Source: CAMQVM01 sp044433365
Lineage (GTDB): Bacteria; Bacteroidota; Bacteroidia; Bacteroidales; Rikenellaceae
DNA: 32,471 bases
Assembly (NCBI GenBank): GCA_044433365.1
Contig: JAWXTR010000021.1
Span: 1-32,471 of the forward strand
Direction: 5' to 3'
Shown here: positions 24,273 through 31,950 of the stretch, piece after piece
Layout of the letters: every line of letters starts with the position of its first letter
How positions within the stretch are numbered: position 1 is the first letter of the stretch
Notes under the pieces: generated by a model
What the model saw: the letters and a program-made list of their open reading frames with translations, nothing else
What the model was told of the DNA's origin: nothing
The model's database searches: none
Program-made: the position numbers and the translations under genes

Positions 24273-24995
24273 TTATAAAGAGCCAAAGCGTCTAACCCTA
24301 TTAGAGTAAACCTCTACAGCCTCTAAAAACTCTTCTTTTCTAAAGTCTGGCCATAAAACATCGGTAAAATAGAACTCGCTATATGCAGCCTGCCATAGCA
24401 AAAAATTGCTAAGTCGCTGCTCACCGCTAGTTCTAATAATTAGGTCAGGCTCCTTCATGCCAACAGTATATAGTCCCCGTTCGATATCTGCCTCACAGAT
24501 TTCGTTGGCTTTTATCTCTCCTCTTTCGACTCTTTTCGCCACTCTTTTCACAGCATCTACTATTTCATAGCGTCCACCATAATTTAGTGCCACACAAAGA
24601 GTAAGCTTGTCAAAATGAGCAGTCTCTTCTTCGCAAAAAATTACCGACTCATTCACCTCTTTACTTAATTTTGAGGTATCACCTAAAAATATGACTCTTA
24701 CCTCTTTTTCTTTAAGTGAAGGGATTTCTAAAGCAATAGTTTTGCAAAAAAGCTCCATTAATCCCTCAACCTCATCTTTAGGACGAGACCAATTTTCGGT
24801 TGAAAAAGCATAGACAGTGAGCACTTTGACACCAATATCAAGCGAACTCTCAATTGCCGAACGAACAGAGACAACACCCTCATAGTGACCCTCTAAACGC
24901 TCTTTTCCCTGTTTTTTCGCCCATCTACCATTGCCATCCATAATAATTGCGATGTGATAAGGAACCTTTAAACTATCCACTTTTGTATGCGACAT
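24273..24995 (-). CDS. uppS: Isoprenyl transferase (undecaprenyl diphosphate synthase)
   Basis: A 240-residue cytoplasmic cis-prenyltransferase that adds isopentenyl units to farnesyl diphosphate to make the C55 carrier for wall polymers. HIAIIMDGNGRWAKKQG at residues 14-30 holds the catalytic Asp20; GHYEGVVSVRSAIES, TVYAFSTENWSRP, CVALNYGGRYEIVDAVKR and DLIIRTSGEQRLSNFLLWQAAYSEFYF complete the family signature. Length is standard. It is the first gene of the uppS-bamA-skp-skp run, with 128 bases to bamA. A -7 box TATATTTG lies at 25030-25023. Confidence 0.96.
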   Translation of the reverse strand: MSHTKVDSLKVPYHIAIIMDGNGRWAKKQGKERLEGHYEGVVSVRSAIESSLDIGVKVLTVYAFSTENWSRPKDEVEGLMELFCKTIALEIPSLKEKEVRVIFLGDTSKLSKEVNESVIFCEEETAHFDKLTLCVALNYGGRYEIVDAVKRVAKRVERGEIKANEICEADIERGLYTVGMKEPDLIIRTSGEQRLSNFLLWQAAYSEFYFTDVLWPDFRKEEFLEAVEVYSNRVRRFGSL

Positions 24996-25022
24996 AAGCT
25001 AAAAAAATCTATTATCAAGCGA

Positions 25023-25030
25023 CAAATATA
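25023..25030 (-). promoter_or_regulatory. -7 box (TATATTTG) of uppS
   Basis: TATATTTG on the minus strand, 28 bases before the uppS start; no convincing -33 element. The rest of 24996-25269 is AT-rich and shows no gene. Confidence 0.5.
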
Positions 25031-25269
25031 GTTAAAACAATTTAGAAATACGAATAAAGATTTGAAAAATTAAACCTATTTATATCTTCTTTAGAAGCAA
25101 AACTTAATTTTTAAAACACTTTTTTTAAAAAGATCGCCCTACTGGGTGCTAAAATAGCTTGTCTTACTCTTATCATAACTCCACTCACAAAAGCAGTAAA
25201 CGGTTTTACAAATCTCAATTAGCATTAGAAAATATTGCAATTGTTATAATAACTCAAAAGGTAGATGTT

Positions 25270-26208
25270 TTAGTATCTATTTTCACTTGCCCACATAAGT
25301 TTTTTTTGTAATCTATCAAAAAAACTATTGCCATTTAATTTCACAATTGATACACTATGCTTAGCTCTTCGAAGATAAAATTTTGCACCTGATTCGACCT
25401 TATAAGCACGATTGTCGAGAGTGGCATAACACTCGCCAATTCGAGAATTTACACTCATCATTATCTCCACATTTTCATCTACTACTATTGGTCTAAGAGT
25501 TAGGTTGTGTGGGGCTATTGGAGTGATAATAAATGCTTTGCAATCTGGTGAAAGAATTGCCCCGCCACTACTTAAAGAGTAGGCAGTCGAACCTGAAGGG
25601 GTCGAGACAATCAATCCATCAGCAGCGATTGACGCCACGTGCTGGTTGTTTATTTCGAGGGTTATATCAACCATATTTAATTCGCTTTTTTGCAGCGTAA
25701 ATTCATTAAAAATATAGGGAAATATTTTTTCATCTGAATTATCATTAATTTCATTAAATTTTTCGAAATTTACAGGATTTTCAGAATTTTTACAATTTTT
25801 TGATTTTTTAAAATCTCCACTAACCTCAATCATCGATCTTTTTTCAATCGAATATACTCCCAAAATAAGTTGTTCTATCGCCCAATCAATATCACCTCTA
25901 TCTACAGATGATAAAAATCCTAATCTACCACTATTTACCCCTAAAATTGGAATATTACTATGTCCTAATATAGCTACTGCATGTAAAAAAGTGCCATCAC
26001 CACCGTAACTTATCATAAAATCTGCCTCTAAACCACAATTTTTCACACTATAACTATCCAATTTTATAGAATATTGAGCTAATGAAAAATCTGCATACTC
26101 GCAATTAAAAATGGCAGTAATATTGTATTTTTGTGTAAGAAGAAGTATGTTTTTAAGCTCTTGTAGAGTCAAATATTTCTCATCCCGTGTATATATCGCA
26201 ATTTTCAT
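25270..26208 (-). CDS. nadK: NAD kinase
   Basis: A 312-residue cytoplasmic enzyme that phosphorylates NAD to NADP. Marks are MISYGGDGTFLHAVAILG with the GGDG loop at residues 69-72, GVNSGRLGFLSSV at 90-102, AADGLIVSTPSGSTAYSLSSGGAILSP at about 196-221 and ITPIAPHNLTLRPIVV. Residues about 131-162 are an Asn/Lys/Glu-rich insertion (GDFKKSKNCKNSENP and on) between the core domains, of low complexity and not part of the catalytic motifs; it makes the protein slightly longer than the usual ~290. It is divergent from pdxJ, with which it shares a 71-base promoter region. Confidence 0.96.
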   Translation of the reverse strand: MKIAIYTRDEKYLTLQELKNILLLTQKYNITAIFNCEYADFSLAQYSIKLDSYSVKNCGLEADFMISYGGDGTFLHAVAILGHSNIPILGVNSGRLGFLSSVDRGDIDWAIEQLILGVYSIEKRSMIEVSGDFKKSKNCKNSENPVNFEKFNEINDNSDEKIFPYIFNEFTLQKSELNMVDITLEINNQHVASIAADGLIVSTPSGSTAYSLSSGGAILSPDCKAFIITPIAPHNLTLRPIVVDENVEIMMSVNSRIGECYATLDNRAYKVESGAKFYLRRAKHSVSIVKLNGNSFFDRLQKKLMWASENRY

Positions 26209-26228
26209 ATCTTTTATCGAATTTTAAG

Positions 26229-26260
26229 CAAATATAAAAAAGTTAATGTATCTTTGCAAA
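26229..26260 (-). promoter_or_regulatory. nadK promoter, overlapping the pdxJ -7 box
   Basis: Minus-strand TTTG (26260-26257) and TATATTTG (26236-26229) with a 20-base spacer. Its -33 TTTG directly abuts the pdxJ -7 box. Confidence 0.7.
26249..26256 (+). promoter_or_regulatory. -7 box (TATCTTTG) of pdxJ
   Basis: TATCTTTG lies 24 bases before the pdxJ start. No TTTG is visible 19-21 bases upstream. Confidence 0.55.
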
Positions 26261-26279
26261 AGTAAAAATATTAAACCAA

Positions 26280-26999
26280 ATGACAAAGTTAAGTGTAAAT
26301 ATTAATAAAATTGCCACTATCCGAAATTCTCGTGGTGGCAATACTCCATCAGTCGAAGAGGCTGCTGTTAATTGTGAACGCTTTGGTGCAGAGGGTATTA
26401 CTGTACATCCACGCCCAGATGCTCGCCATATTCGCTATGATGATGCTCGAAAAATAAAATCTATTATAAAAGAGGAATTTAACATTGAGGGAAATCCATG
26501 CCAAAGTTTTATTGATTTGGTATTAGAGGTTCTTCCTGCTCAAGTGACGCTTGTTCCCGATGCCGACGATGCAATAACATCAAACGCTGGGTGGGATTGC
26601 ATTGAAAATATGGAGTTTTTAACAGATGTTGTGGCAAAATTTAAAGCCGCTGGAATTAGAGTATCTATATTTTTAGATCCTAACCCAGAGATGGTAAAAT
26701 ATGCCGCCCAGACTGGTGCCGACCGCATAGAGCTATATACTGAGGCGTATGCAACGGAGTATAAAGCATCGCCAGAAGAGGCAATTGCGCCTTACAGAGC
26801 TACTGCTATCGAGGCTGTAAAATATGGCTTGGGAATCAACGCTGGTCACGACCTTTCTCTTGAAAATCTTCGCTATTTTGCTCAAAATATTCCAAATTTA
26901 GAGGAAGTTTCGATAGGTCACGCCCTTATCAGCGATGCTCTCTATTTAGGTTTAGAGAATACTATTCAGCTTTATCTTAGACAACTAAAAAATCAATAA
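26280..26999 (+). CDS. pdxJ: Pyridoxine 5'-phosphate synthase
   Basis: A 239-residue cytoplasmic TIM-barrel enzyme that condenses 1-deoxy-xylulose 5-phosphate with 3-amino-2-oxopropyl phosphate to form pyridoxine 5'-phosphate. Marks are LSVNINKIATIRNSRGG at the N-terminus, GAEGITVHPRPDARHIR (residues 36-52), QVTLVPDADDAITSNAGWD, GADRIELYTEAYA and GLGINAGHDLSLENL, then VSIGHALISDALYLGLENTI with the phosphate-binding Gly-His. Length is standard. It runs three bases ahead of the GTG start of cca, so the two are translationally close. Confidence 0.97.
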   Translation: MTKLSVNINKIATIRNSRGGNTPSVEEAAVNCERFGAEGITVHPRPDARHIRYDDARKIKSIIKEEFNIEGNPCQSFIDLVLEVLPAQVTLVPDADDAITSNAGWDCIENMEFLTDVVAKFKAAGIRVSIFLDPNPEMVKYAAQTGADRIELYTEAYATEYKASPEEAIAPYRATAIEAVKYGLGINAGHDLSLENLRYFAQNIPNLEEVSIGHALISDALYLGLENTIQLYLRQLKNQ

Positions 27000-27002
27000 T
27001 CT

Positions 27003-28418
27003 GTGAATCATATAAATGCTCTAAATAATCCAATTTTTAAAGTAGTTGCTACCTGCGCTGCCGAATTAGGTGTGGAGGCGTATGTTATTGGTGGCTACGT
27101 CCGTGACTATTTTTTGCGCCGACCATGTAAAGATATAGATATTGTGGTAAAGGGTAGTGGCATTGAGCTAGCTACGCATATTGGCAAAAAAGTGAAGGCA
27201 AAAGTGTCGGTTTTTAAAAATTTTGGCACTGCTATGCTTCGCTATAAAGATATTGAATTAGAGTTTGTTGGAGCACGCAAAGAGTCGTATCGTGCCGACT
27301 CTCGCAAGCCAATTGTGGAGGATGGCACCTTGGAAGATGACCAAAATCGCAGAGATTTTACAATTAACGCTCTAGCTATCTCACTAAATAGCGAAAGTTA
27401 TGGTGAGCTTGTCGACCCTTTTGGAGGTATGGAAGATATGGAGGATATAACTATCCGTACGCCATTAGATCCAGATATTACATTTTCGGACGACCCTCTA
27501 CGAATGCTCAGAGCAATAAGGTTTGCCTCTCAACTTCAATTTTATATTGATAACGACACTTTTGAGTCGATACGTAGAAATCGAAAACGTGTCGATATTT
27601 TATCGAAAGAGCGTATAATAACAGAGCTTAATAAGATTATTTTAAGCAAAAAACCGAGCGTTGGGTTTAATCTCTTGGATAAATCGGGGCTTTTGGAGCT
27701 GATTTTCCCCGAGATGAGCGCACTAAAAGGGGTTGACACCATCGGAGGGCGTGCCCATAAAGATAATTTCGACCATACACTAAAAGTTCTCGATAATGTT
27801 GCAGAAAAGAGCGATAATCTTTATCTGCGTTGGGCAGCAATTCTTCACGATATAGGCAAACCTCGTACTAAGGCTTACGACAAACGTCAAGGGTGGACTT
27901 TCCACTCTCATGAAACGGTAGGTTCAAAGATGGTACCGCCTATTTTTAAGCGAATGAAGCTCCCACTTAACGAAAATATGAAGTATGTGCAGAAATTGGT
28001 CTTTCTGCATCTACGCCCAATCATACTTTCCGAAGATTTAGTTACCGACTCTGCTGTTAGACGACTACTATTTGAGGCTGGCGATGATGTAGACGATTTA
28101 ATGATGCTTTGCGAAAGCGATATCACCTCTGGAAATAGAGATAAAGTGGAGCGATATCTCAAAAATTTTGCTACAGTTCGTCAAAAACTTGTTGAAATTG
28201 AGGAGAAAGATCGTGTACGCAACTTTCAACCACCTATCGACGGTGAGTTTATTATGAAAACCTACGGAATACCCCCTTGCAATACTATTGGGGAGATGAA
28301 AACCATCATAAAAGATGCAATTTTGGATGGTAAGATAGGAAATAATTTTGAGGAGGCTTTTGTTCTTTTGGAGGAGCTTGCTGCTCAGAGAGGACTTAAG
28401 GGAACTTCTAAAATCTGA
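27003..28418 (+). CDS. cca: CCA tRNA nucleotidyltransferase / poly(A) polymerase-type, with HD domain
   Basis: A 471-residue class II nucleotidyltransferase. The GG-x-VRD head EAYVIGGYVRDYFLRRPCKDIDIVV (residues 25-48) carries the catalytic Asp44 and Asp46; RRDFTINALAI, DDPLRMLRAIRFASQLQFYI and the RNA-binding helices follow. An HD phosphohydrolase domain is seen in HDNFDHTLKVLDN (around 257) and AAILHDIGKPRTKAYDKRQGWTFHSHETVGSKM. It would add or repair the CCA end of tRNA. The start is GTG, three bases after pdxJ; no ATG fits upstream. The C-terminus is unusual: GTSKI and the TGA stop come from the family B element at 28400. Without the element the reading frame would stop at TAA immediately after Arg-Gly-Leu-Lys. 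Confidence 0.93.
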   Translation: MNHINALNNPIFKVVATCAAELGVEAYVIGGYVRDYFLRRPCKDIDIVVKGSGIELATHIGKKVKAKVSVFKNFGTAMLRYKDIELEFVGARKESYRADSRKPIVEDGTLEDDQNRRDFTINALAISLNSESYGELVDPFGGMEDMEDITIRTPLDPDITFSDDPLRMLRAIRFASQLQFYIDNDTFESIRRNRKRVDILSKERIITELNKIILSKKPSVGFNLLDKSGLLELIFPEMSALKGVDTIGGRAHKDNFDHTLKVLDNVAEKSDNLYLRWAAILHDIGKPRTKAYDKRQGWTFHSHETVGSKMVPPIFKRMKLPLNENMKYVQKLVFLHLRPIILSEDLVTDSAVRRLLFEAGDDVDDLMMLCESDITSGNRDKVERYLKNFATVRQKLVEIEEKDRVRNFQPPIDGEFIMKTYGIPPCNTIGEMKTIIKDAILDGKIGNNFEEAFVLLEELAAQRGLKGTSKI

Positions 28419-28561
28419 CCTTCGGAGCTTTTCCGTTTTAAGGCTTCACCTTTGGATTTTGCAAATAAGGGCGGTAGGAGCCATTACAGCCCATATTTGC
28501 AAAATCCAAATCTAAAGCCTTAAAACAAAAAATCTCTCAAAATCCAGAATTTAGAACTCCC
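28400..28561 (-). mobile_element. Family B foldback element inserted at the end of cca
   Basis: 162 bp, GGGAACTTCTAAAATCTG...AATTTAGAACTCCC, opposite in orientation to the other full copies. It is flanked by CTTAA on both sides (28395-28399 and 28562-28566). Its centre GGGCGGTAGGAGCC and GTTACAGCCC-like sequence forms the loop of one long imperfect hairpin. It provides the last five codons and the stop of cca. Confidence 0.88.
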
Positions 28562-28570
28562 CTTAAATAA

Positions 28571-28671
28571 CAATTCATAATGCATAATTCATAATGCATA
28601 ATTGGTTGGTTTCATTATGAATTATGAATTATGCATTATGAATTTTAATTATGAATTATGAATTATGAATT
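28571..28671. repeat. Heptamer (ATGAATT) array with inverted arm
   Basis: Positions 28613-28671 are built of 7-base units ATGAATT/ATGCATT. Upstream, 28572-28603 holds the inverted version (ATTCATAATGCATA repeated), so the two arms can pair around GGTTGGTTTC. The start codon of the next gene is one of the repeat units. Confidence 0.8.
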
Positions 28672-29833
28672 AATCCTGTCGGAGGTTGAGAAGTATATTG
28701 ACTCTGACCCACTGAAACTTGCTTTGAAAGGGGTGAGTAGCGAGGTGTGTAATCAGATTAAATATTTAAATCGTGCAAAAACTAAACTTCCTAGCTACTA
28801 TGATGTGCGAGCAATAATCCCATCACTGAGCTATGAACAATCGAGTAGTGAAGCCACTGCAAAGGCAAAATATTTTGGCACAGGCGAGCTTTCAATCGAT
28901 TTAACGTGTGGTTTAGGGGTAGATTCATACTATATTTCAAAAAACTATAGTCGTCATATTTCAATTGAGCAAAGCCAGATACTTTGTGAGATTGCAAATA
29001 TAAATTTCGGCAGATTAAAGGCTCAAAATATAGAGGTTGTAAATAGTTCAGCAGAGCAATTTTTAATCGAAAATAGTACTCTACAAGCCGATTTAATCTA
29101 TTGTGACCCAGCAAGAAGAGATAATACAAAAAAGGTATTTTTGCTGGAGGATTGTTCCCCAGATATGAATCGAATTATGCCACTTGCCATAAAAATGGCT
29201 CGAAAAGTGGTTGTAAAGCTCTCTCCAATGTTTGATGTAGATGCTGCACGTGATTTCTTTTCAAAATATGGCTGTTGTACTATTGAAAGTGTATCGTTAA
29301 AAGGTGAGTGCAAAGAGGTTGTAGTGGTGGTTGATAGCGAAAATGAAGTAAATAGTGCGATTTTAGGCAAAGATTGTGCTGTAGTGTGCTCTCCTACTTC
29401 TGAGCCACGAAGATATAGTTTTTCAAGCAAAAACAAGGTTGTAAATAAGTCTATTTCGATTAAAACAGAGGGGTTTAAATACATATATATACCAGATGTA
29501 GCGTTCTACAAAGGGCGCACTGTCGAAAATCTAATTTTTGAATATTATAGCTGCTTAGATTACTACATCGCTAACGAAAATTCGCCTGTAATGAGTGATA
29601 CGCTAATCGAAAATTTTGAGGGCGAAGCCTATAGGGTGGTTAGTGAGCAAAATTATAAGCCAAAAGAGCTAAAAAAGGTTGTAAAACAGCAATTTGGTTC
29701 AAAAGCTAAAATTCTAAAACGAGATTTTCAATTCTCTACTGAGCAGATAAAACGGGAGCTATCACTAAAAGATGGTGCATCACCAATATTGTTATTTACC
29801 GCTCGTAAAATATTTGTACTAGAGAAAATATAG
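28658..29833 (+). CDS. PG_1098-type class I SAM-dependent methyltransferase (THUMP-like)
   Basis: A 391-residue protein like Porphyromonas gingivalis PG_1098, a Bacteroidota family with a helical head, a class I methyltransferase domain and a THUMP-like C-terminal domain, presumed to act on RNA. AKYFGTGELSIDLTCGLGVDSYYISK (residues ~70-95) is motif I for SAM; ISIEQSQILCEIANINF is motif II; ADLIYCDPARRDNTKKVF (~143-160) is motif IV with DPAR. VYRVVSEQNYKPKELKKVVKQQFGSKAKILKRDF-like sequence forms the C-terminal domain. The start ATG at 28658 lies inside the ATGAATT array; of three clustered ATGs (28651, 28658, 28665) only this one is in frame, and no other Met occurs for over 150 codons. It is probably expressed with pdxJ-cca, or from its own repeat-derived leader. 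Confidence 0.85.
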   Translation: MNYELILSEVEKYIDSDPLKLALKGVSSEVCNQIKYLNRAKTKLPSYYDVRAIIPSLSYEQSSSEATAKAKYFGTGELSIDLTCGLGVDSYYISKNYSRHISIEQSQILCEIANINFGRLKAQNIEVVNSSAEQFLIENSTLQADLIYCDPARRDNTKKVFLLEDCSPDMNRIMPLAIKMARKVVVKLSPMFDVDAARDFFSKYGCCTIESVSLKGECKEVVVVVDSENEVNSAILGKDCAVVCSPTSEPRRYSFSSKNKVVNKSISIKTEGFKYIYIPDVAFYKGRTVENLIFEYYSCLDYYIANENSPVMSDTLIENFEGEAYRVVSEQNYKPKELKKVVKQQFGSKAKILKRDFQFSTEQIKRELSLKDGASPILLFTARKIFVLEKI

Positions 29834-29856
29834 TTCCAAAAGCCCTTAAAATAGAG

Positions 29857-29895
29857 AAACAACCCTTGCCACAAGCTCTGTGATAAGGGTTGTTT
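29857..29895. terminator. Bidirectional terminator between the methyltransferase and ald
   Basis: AAACAACCCTT (29857-29867) pairs with AAGGGTTGTTT (29885-29895), with inner ACA/TGT, between two convergent genes. Confidence 0.8.
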
Positions 29896-29924
29896 ATGTA
29901 AAATAGGTGATTTTGCGTCACTCT

Positions 29925-31025
29925 TTATAGAGTGCTAAGCTCAAGATTCCAAGCCTCAGCAACACCTGCGCAAACCACCTTGCCATCTACAACATTTAAC
30001 CCTAATGCTAGCTCTGAACACTGCTCGCAAGCCTTTTGCCAACCTTTGTCGGCTAGCATAATAGCGTAAGGCAAAGTTGCATTTGTAAGAGCTAAAGTAG
30101 AGGTGTGAGACACTGCACCAGGAATATTTGCAACACAATAGTGAACAACTCCATCGACTACATAAGTTGGCTCGTCGTGAGAGGTTGGTTTAGATGTTTC
30201 AAAACATCCACCTTGGTCGATAGCCACATCCACCATTACCGAACCATGCTCCATAAGCGAAAGCATATCACGAGTAATAAGGTGAGGAGCTTTAGCACCA
30301 GGAATAAGCACTGAACCCACAACAATATCGACCGATGGAAGCTCCTTGCGGATATTATATTCTGAAGAGAATAGAGTTGTTACATTTTTAGGCATAATCT
30401 CCGAAAGCTGTCGCAGACGAGGAAGCGAAATATCTGTAATAGTAACATCAGCTCCCATTCCAGCAGCAGTCAAAGCAGCATGATAACCAACAATACCACC
30501 ACCTAAAACCAACACCTTAGCAGGCTTAACTCCAGGTACGCCTCCGATTAATTTTCCTTTGCCTCCATGAGGTTTTTCAAGAAAATAGGCACCTTGTTGT
30601 ATCGACATTCTACCAGCAACCTCCGACATAGGAATAAGCAGAGGAAGCGAACGGTCGCTTTTACGTACAGTTTCGTAAGCTAAGCAAGTTGCACCACTTT
30701 CAATCATTGCATGAGTAAGAGGCTCGCACGAAGCAAAGTGGAAATATGTAAATAGAAGCTGATTAGGCTTGATTAATGGATATTCAGCAGCAATTGGCTC
30801 TTTTACTTTGATAATCATCTCAGAGATTGCATACACCTGTTCAATTGTAGGCAAAATCTTAGCTCCCGACTCAATATAATCTTCATCGCTAAAACCACTA
30901 CCTAAACCAGCAGTAGATTGTACGTAAACTTCGTGTCCACGTGAAGAAAGCTCGTAAGAGCCTGATGGAGTAAGAGATACACGACTCTCGTTGTTTTTAA
31001 TCTCTTTAGGAATCCCAATAATCAT
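29925..31025 (-). CDS. ald: Alanine dehydrogenase
   Basis: A 366-residue cytoplasmic NAD-dependent enzyme that interconverts alanine with pyruvate and ammonia. Marks are MIIGIPKEIKNNESRVSLTPSG (residues 1-22), the substrate region IIKVKEP (lysine near 75), LLFTYFHFA (His near 96), the Rossmann loop VLVLGGGIVGYHAALTAAGMGADVTITD (~171-198), GSVLIPGAKAPHLITRDML, and VDVAIDQGGCFETSKPTSHDEPTYVVDGVVHYCVANIPGAV. Length matches the family. It stands alone: a bidirectional terminator lies downstream and 370 bases of AT-rich DNA upstream (31026-31396), in which I see no gene and no clear promoter. Confidence 0.96.
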   Translation of the reverse strand: MIIGIPKEIKNNESRVSLTPSGSYELSSRGHEVYVQSTAGLGSGFSDEDYIESGAKILPTIEQVYAISEMIIKVKEPIAAEYPLIKPNQLLFTYFHFASCEPLTHAMIESGATCLAYETVRKSDRSLPLLIPMSEVAGRMSIQQGAYFLEKPHGGKGKLIGGVPGVKPAKVLVLGGGIVGYHAALTAAGMGADVTITDISLPRLRQLSEIMPKNVTTLFSSEYNIRKELPSVDIVVGSVLIPGAKAPHLITRDMLSLMEHGSVMVDVAIDQGGCFETSKPTSHDEPTYVVDGVVHYCVANIPGAVSHTSTLALTNATLPYAIMLADKGWQKACEQCSELALGLNVVDGKVVCAGVAEAWNLELSTL

Positions 31026-31396
31026 AATTAATATTTTTAAAAAGTAAGATATAAAAAACTATTTTCGAAATTTAAAGATTTTTGATTTCAATTTAAAAGG
31101 AATAGTTTAAAAATCCATAAAAATTTTGCTACTATCATTAATATCAATTACAAATTTAGCATTAAATAATTAATTATCATCATATTTTTAAATATATTTT
31201 TTTTACAACCTTACAAAACTTATAGATTAGAAGCGTAGTAGGCTTATTGGTTAATTAGTATAATTTTTCTACCTGCAAAAACTTACAGTTTGCAACTTGA
31301 AAATTATTTCATTTATTTTATTGAAAGCAATTACAATAAAAATCTCGCTAAATAATAACTATTACAACTCGATATTATAAATTAAAAACTCCCTAT

Positions 31397-31563
31397 TAAG
31401 TAGGGTAAAATAATTATTGGTGTATTTTTAATAGTGCTATTGGAGATGAGATTTTTTGCTATTGAATCGAAAATATAGTGGTTCTATATTGAGATTTAAT
31501 AGTGAAAAATATCGCTCCAAGAGTGCTATTAAGAATATGGCAATAATTGTTTTACACTACTTA
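31397..31563 (-). mobile_element. Family A foldback element, complete copy, inside a split hairpin
   Basis: 167 bp in the opposite orientation to the 4776 copy (TAAGTAGGG...CACTACTTA), with one base difference seen (ATAGTGC for AAAGTGC). It is flanked by CTCCCTAT (31389-31396) and ATAGGGAG (31570-31577), which pair with each other; the element seems to have landed in the loop of that hairpin. Confidence 0.9.
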
Positions 31564-31643
31564 GATTAAATAGGGAGAAAAGTGCTGTTTTTTGTTATAG
31601 TGTCGGGTCGAGATATTTCATATTTTTTTAGAATTTTAAAAAG

Positions 31644-31659
31644 TTATCATATATGATAA
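31644..31659. promoter_or_regulatory. 16-bp perfect palindrome upstream of the XRE gene
   Basis: TTATCATATATGATAA is a perfect palindrome 48 bases before the start codon of a small XRE regulator. A likely operator for that protein (inference from position and symmetry). Confidence 0.5.
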
Positions 31660-31707
31660 TAAAAATGCAAATATAAAAACAAATCTTTGTTTTTCAAAAA
31701 ATATGAG

Positions 31708-31917
31708 ATGAAAACAGAACAAATTTTAAAAGAAATTGGTGAAAACATAAAGAAATTGAGAAAAGCGAGGGGAATAAGTCAACAACAGTTGGCAGATTTA
31801 TGCGATTTTGAGACTTCAAATATGAGCAGAATTGAGGCTGGAAAAAGTAATTTTACAATCTCTACGCTAAACAAAATTGCTATTGCTTTAGATGTTCCAC
31901 TAATCAATCTGTTTTAG
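31708..31917 (+). CDS. Short XRE-family (Cro/C1-type) transcriptional regulator
   Basis: A 69-residue protein that is just one HTH_XRE domain: IGENIKKLRKARGISQQQLADLCDFETSNMSRIEAGKSNFTISTLNKIAIALDVPLINLF. The turn and recognition helix are QQQLADLCDFETSNMSRIE. I start at ATG 31708 (MKTEQILKEI); an upstream TTG would add seven residues with no support. It ends right after the fifth helix, with a TAG stop in TTTTAGGGCACTTCTAAAA, which resembles a family B left end (GGGAACTTCTAAA), so the protein may have lost a short tail. A perfect 16-bp palindrome upstream suggests autoregulation. There is no toxin, phage or restriction partner within the window; its partner could lie beyond the right end. 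Confidence 0.8.
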   Translation: MKTEQILKEIGENIKKLRKARGISQQQLADLCDFETSNMSRIEAGKSNFTISTLNKIAIALDVPLINLF

Positions 31918-31950
31918 GGCACTTCTAAAAATTTGTTGTTATGAATTACA

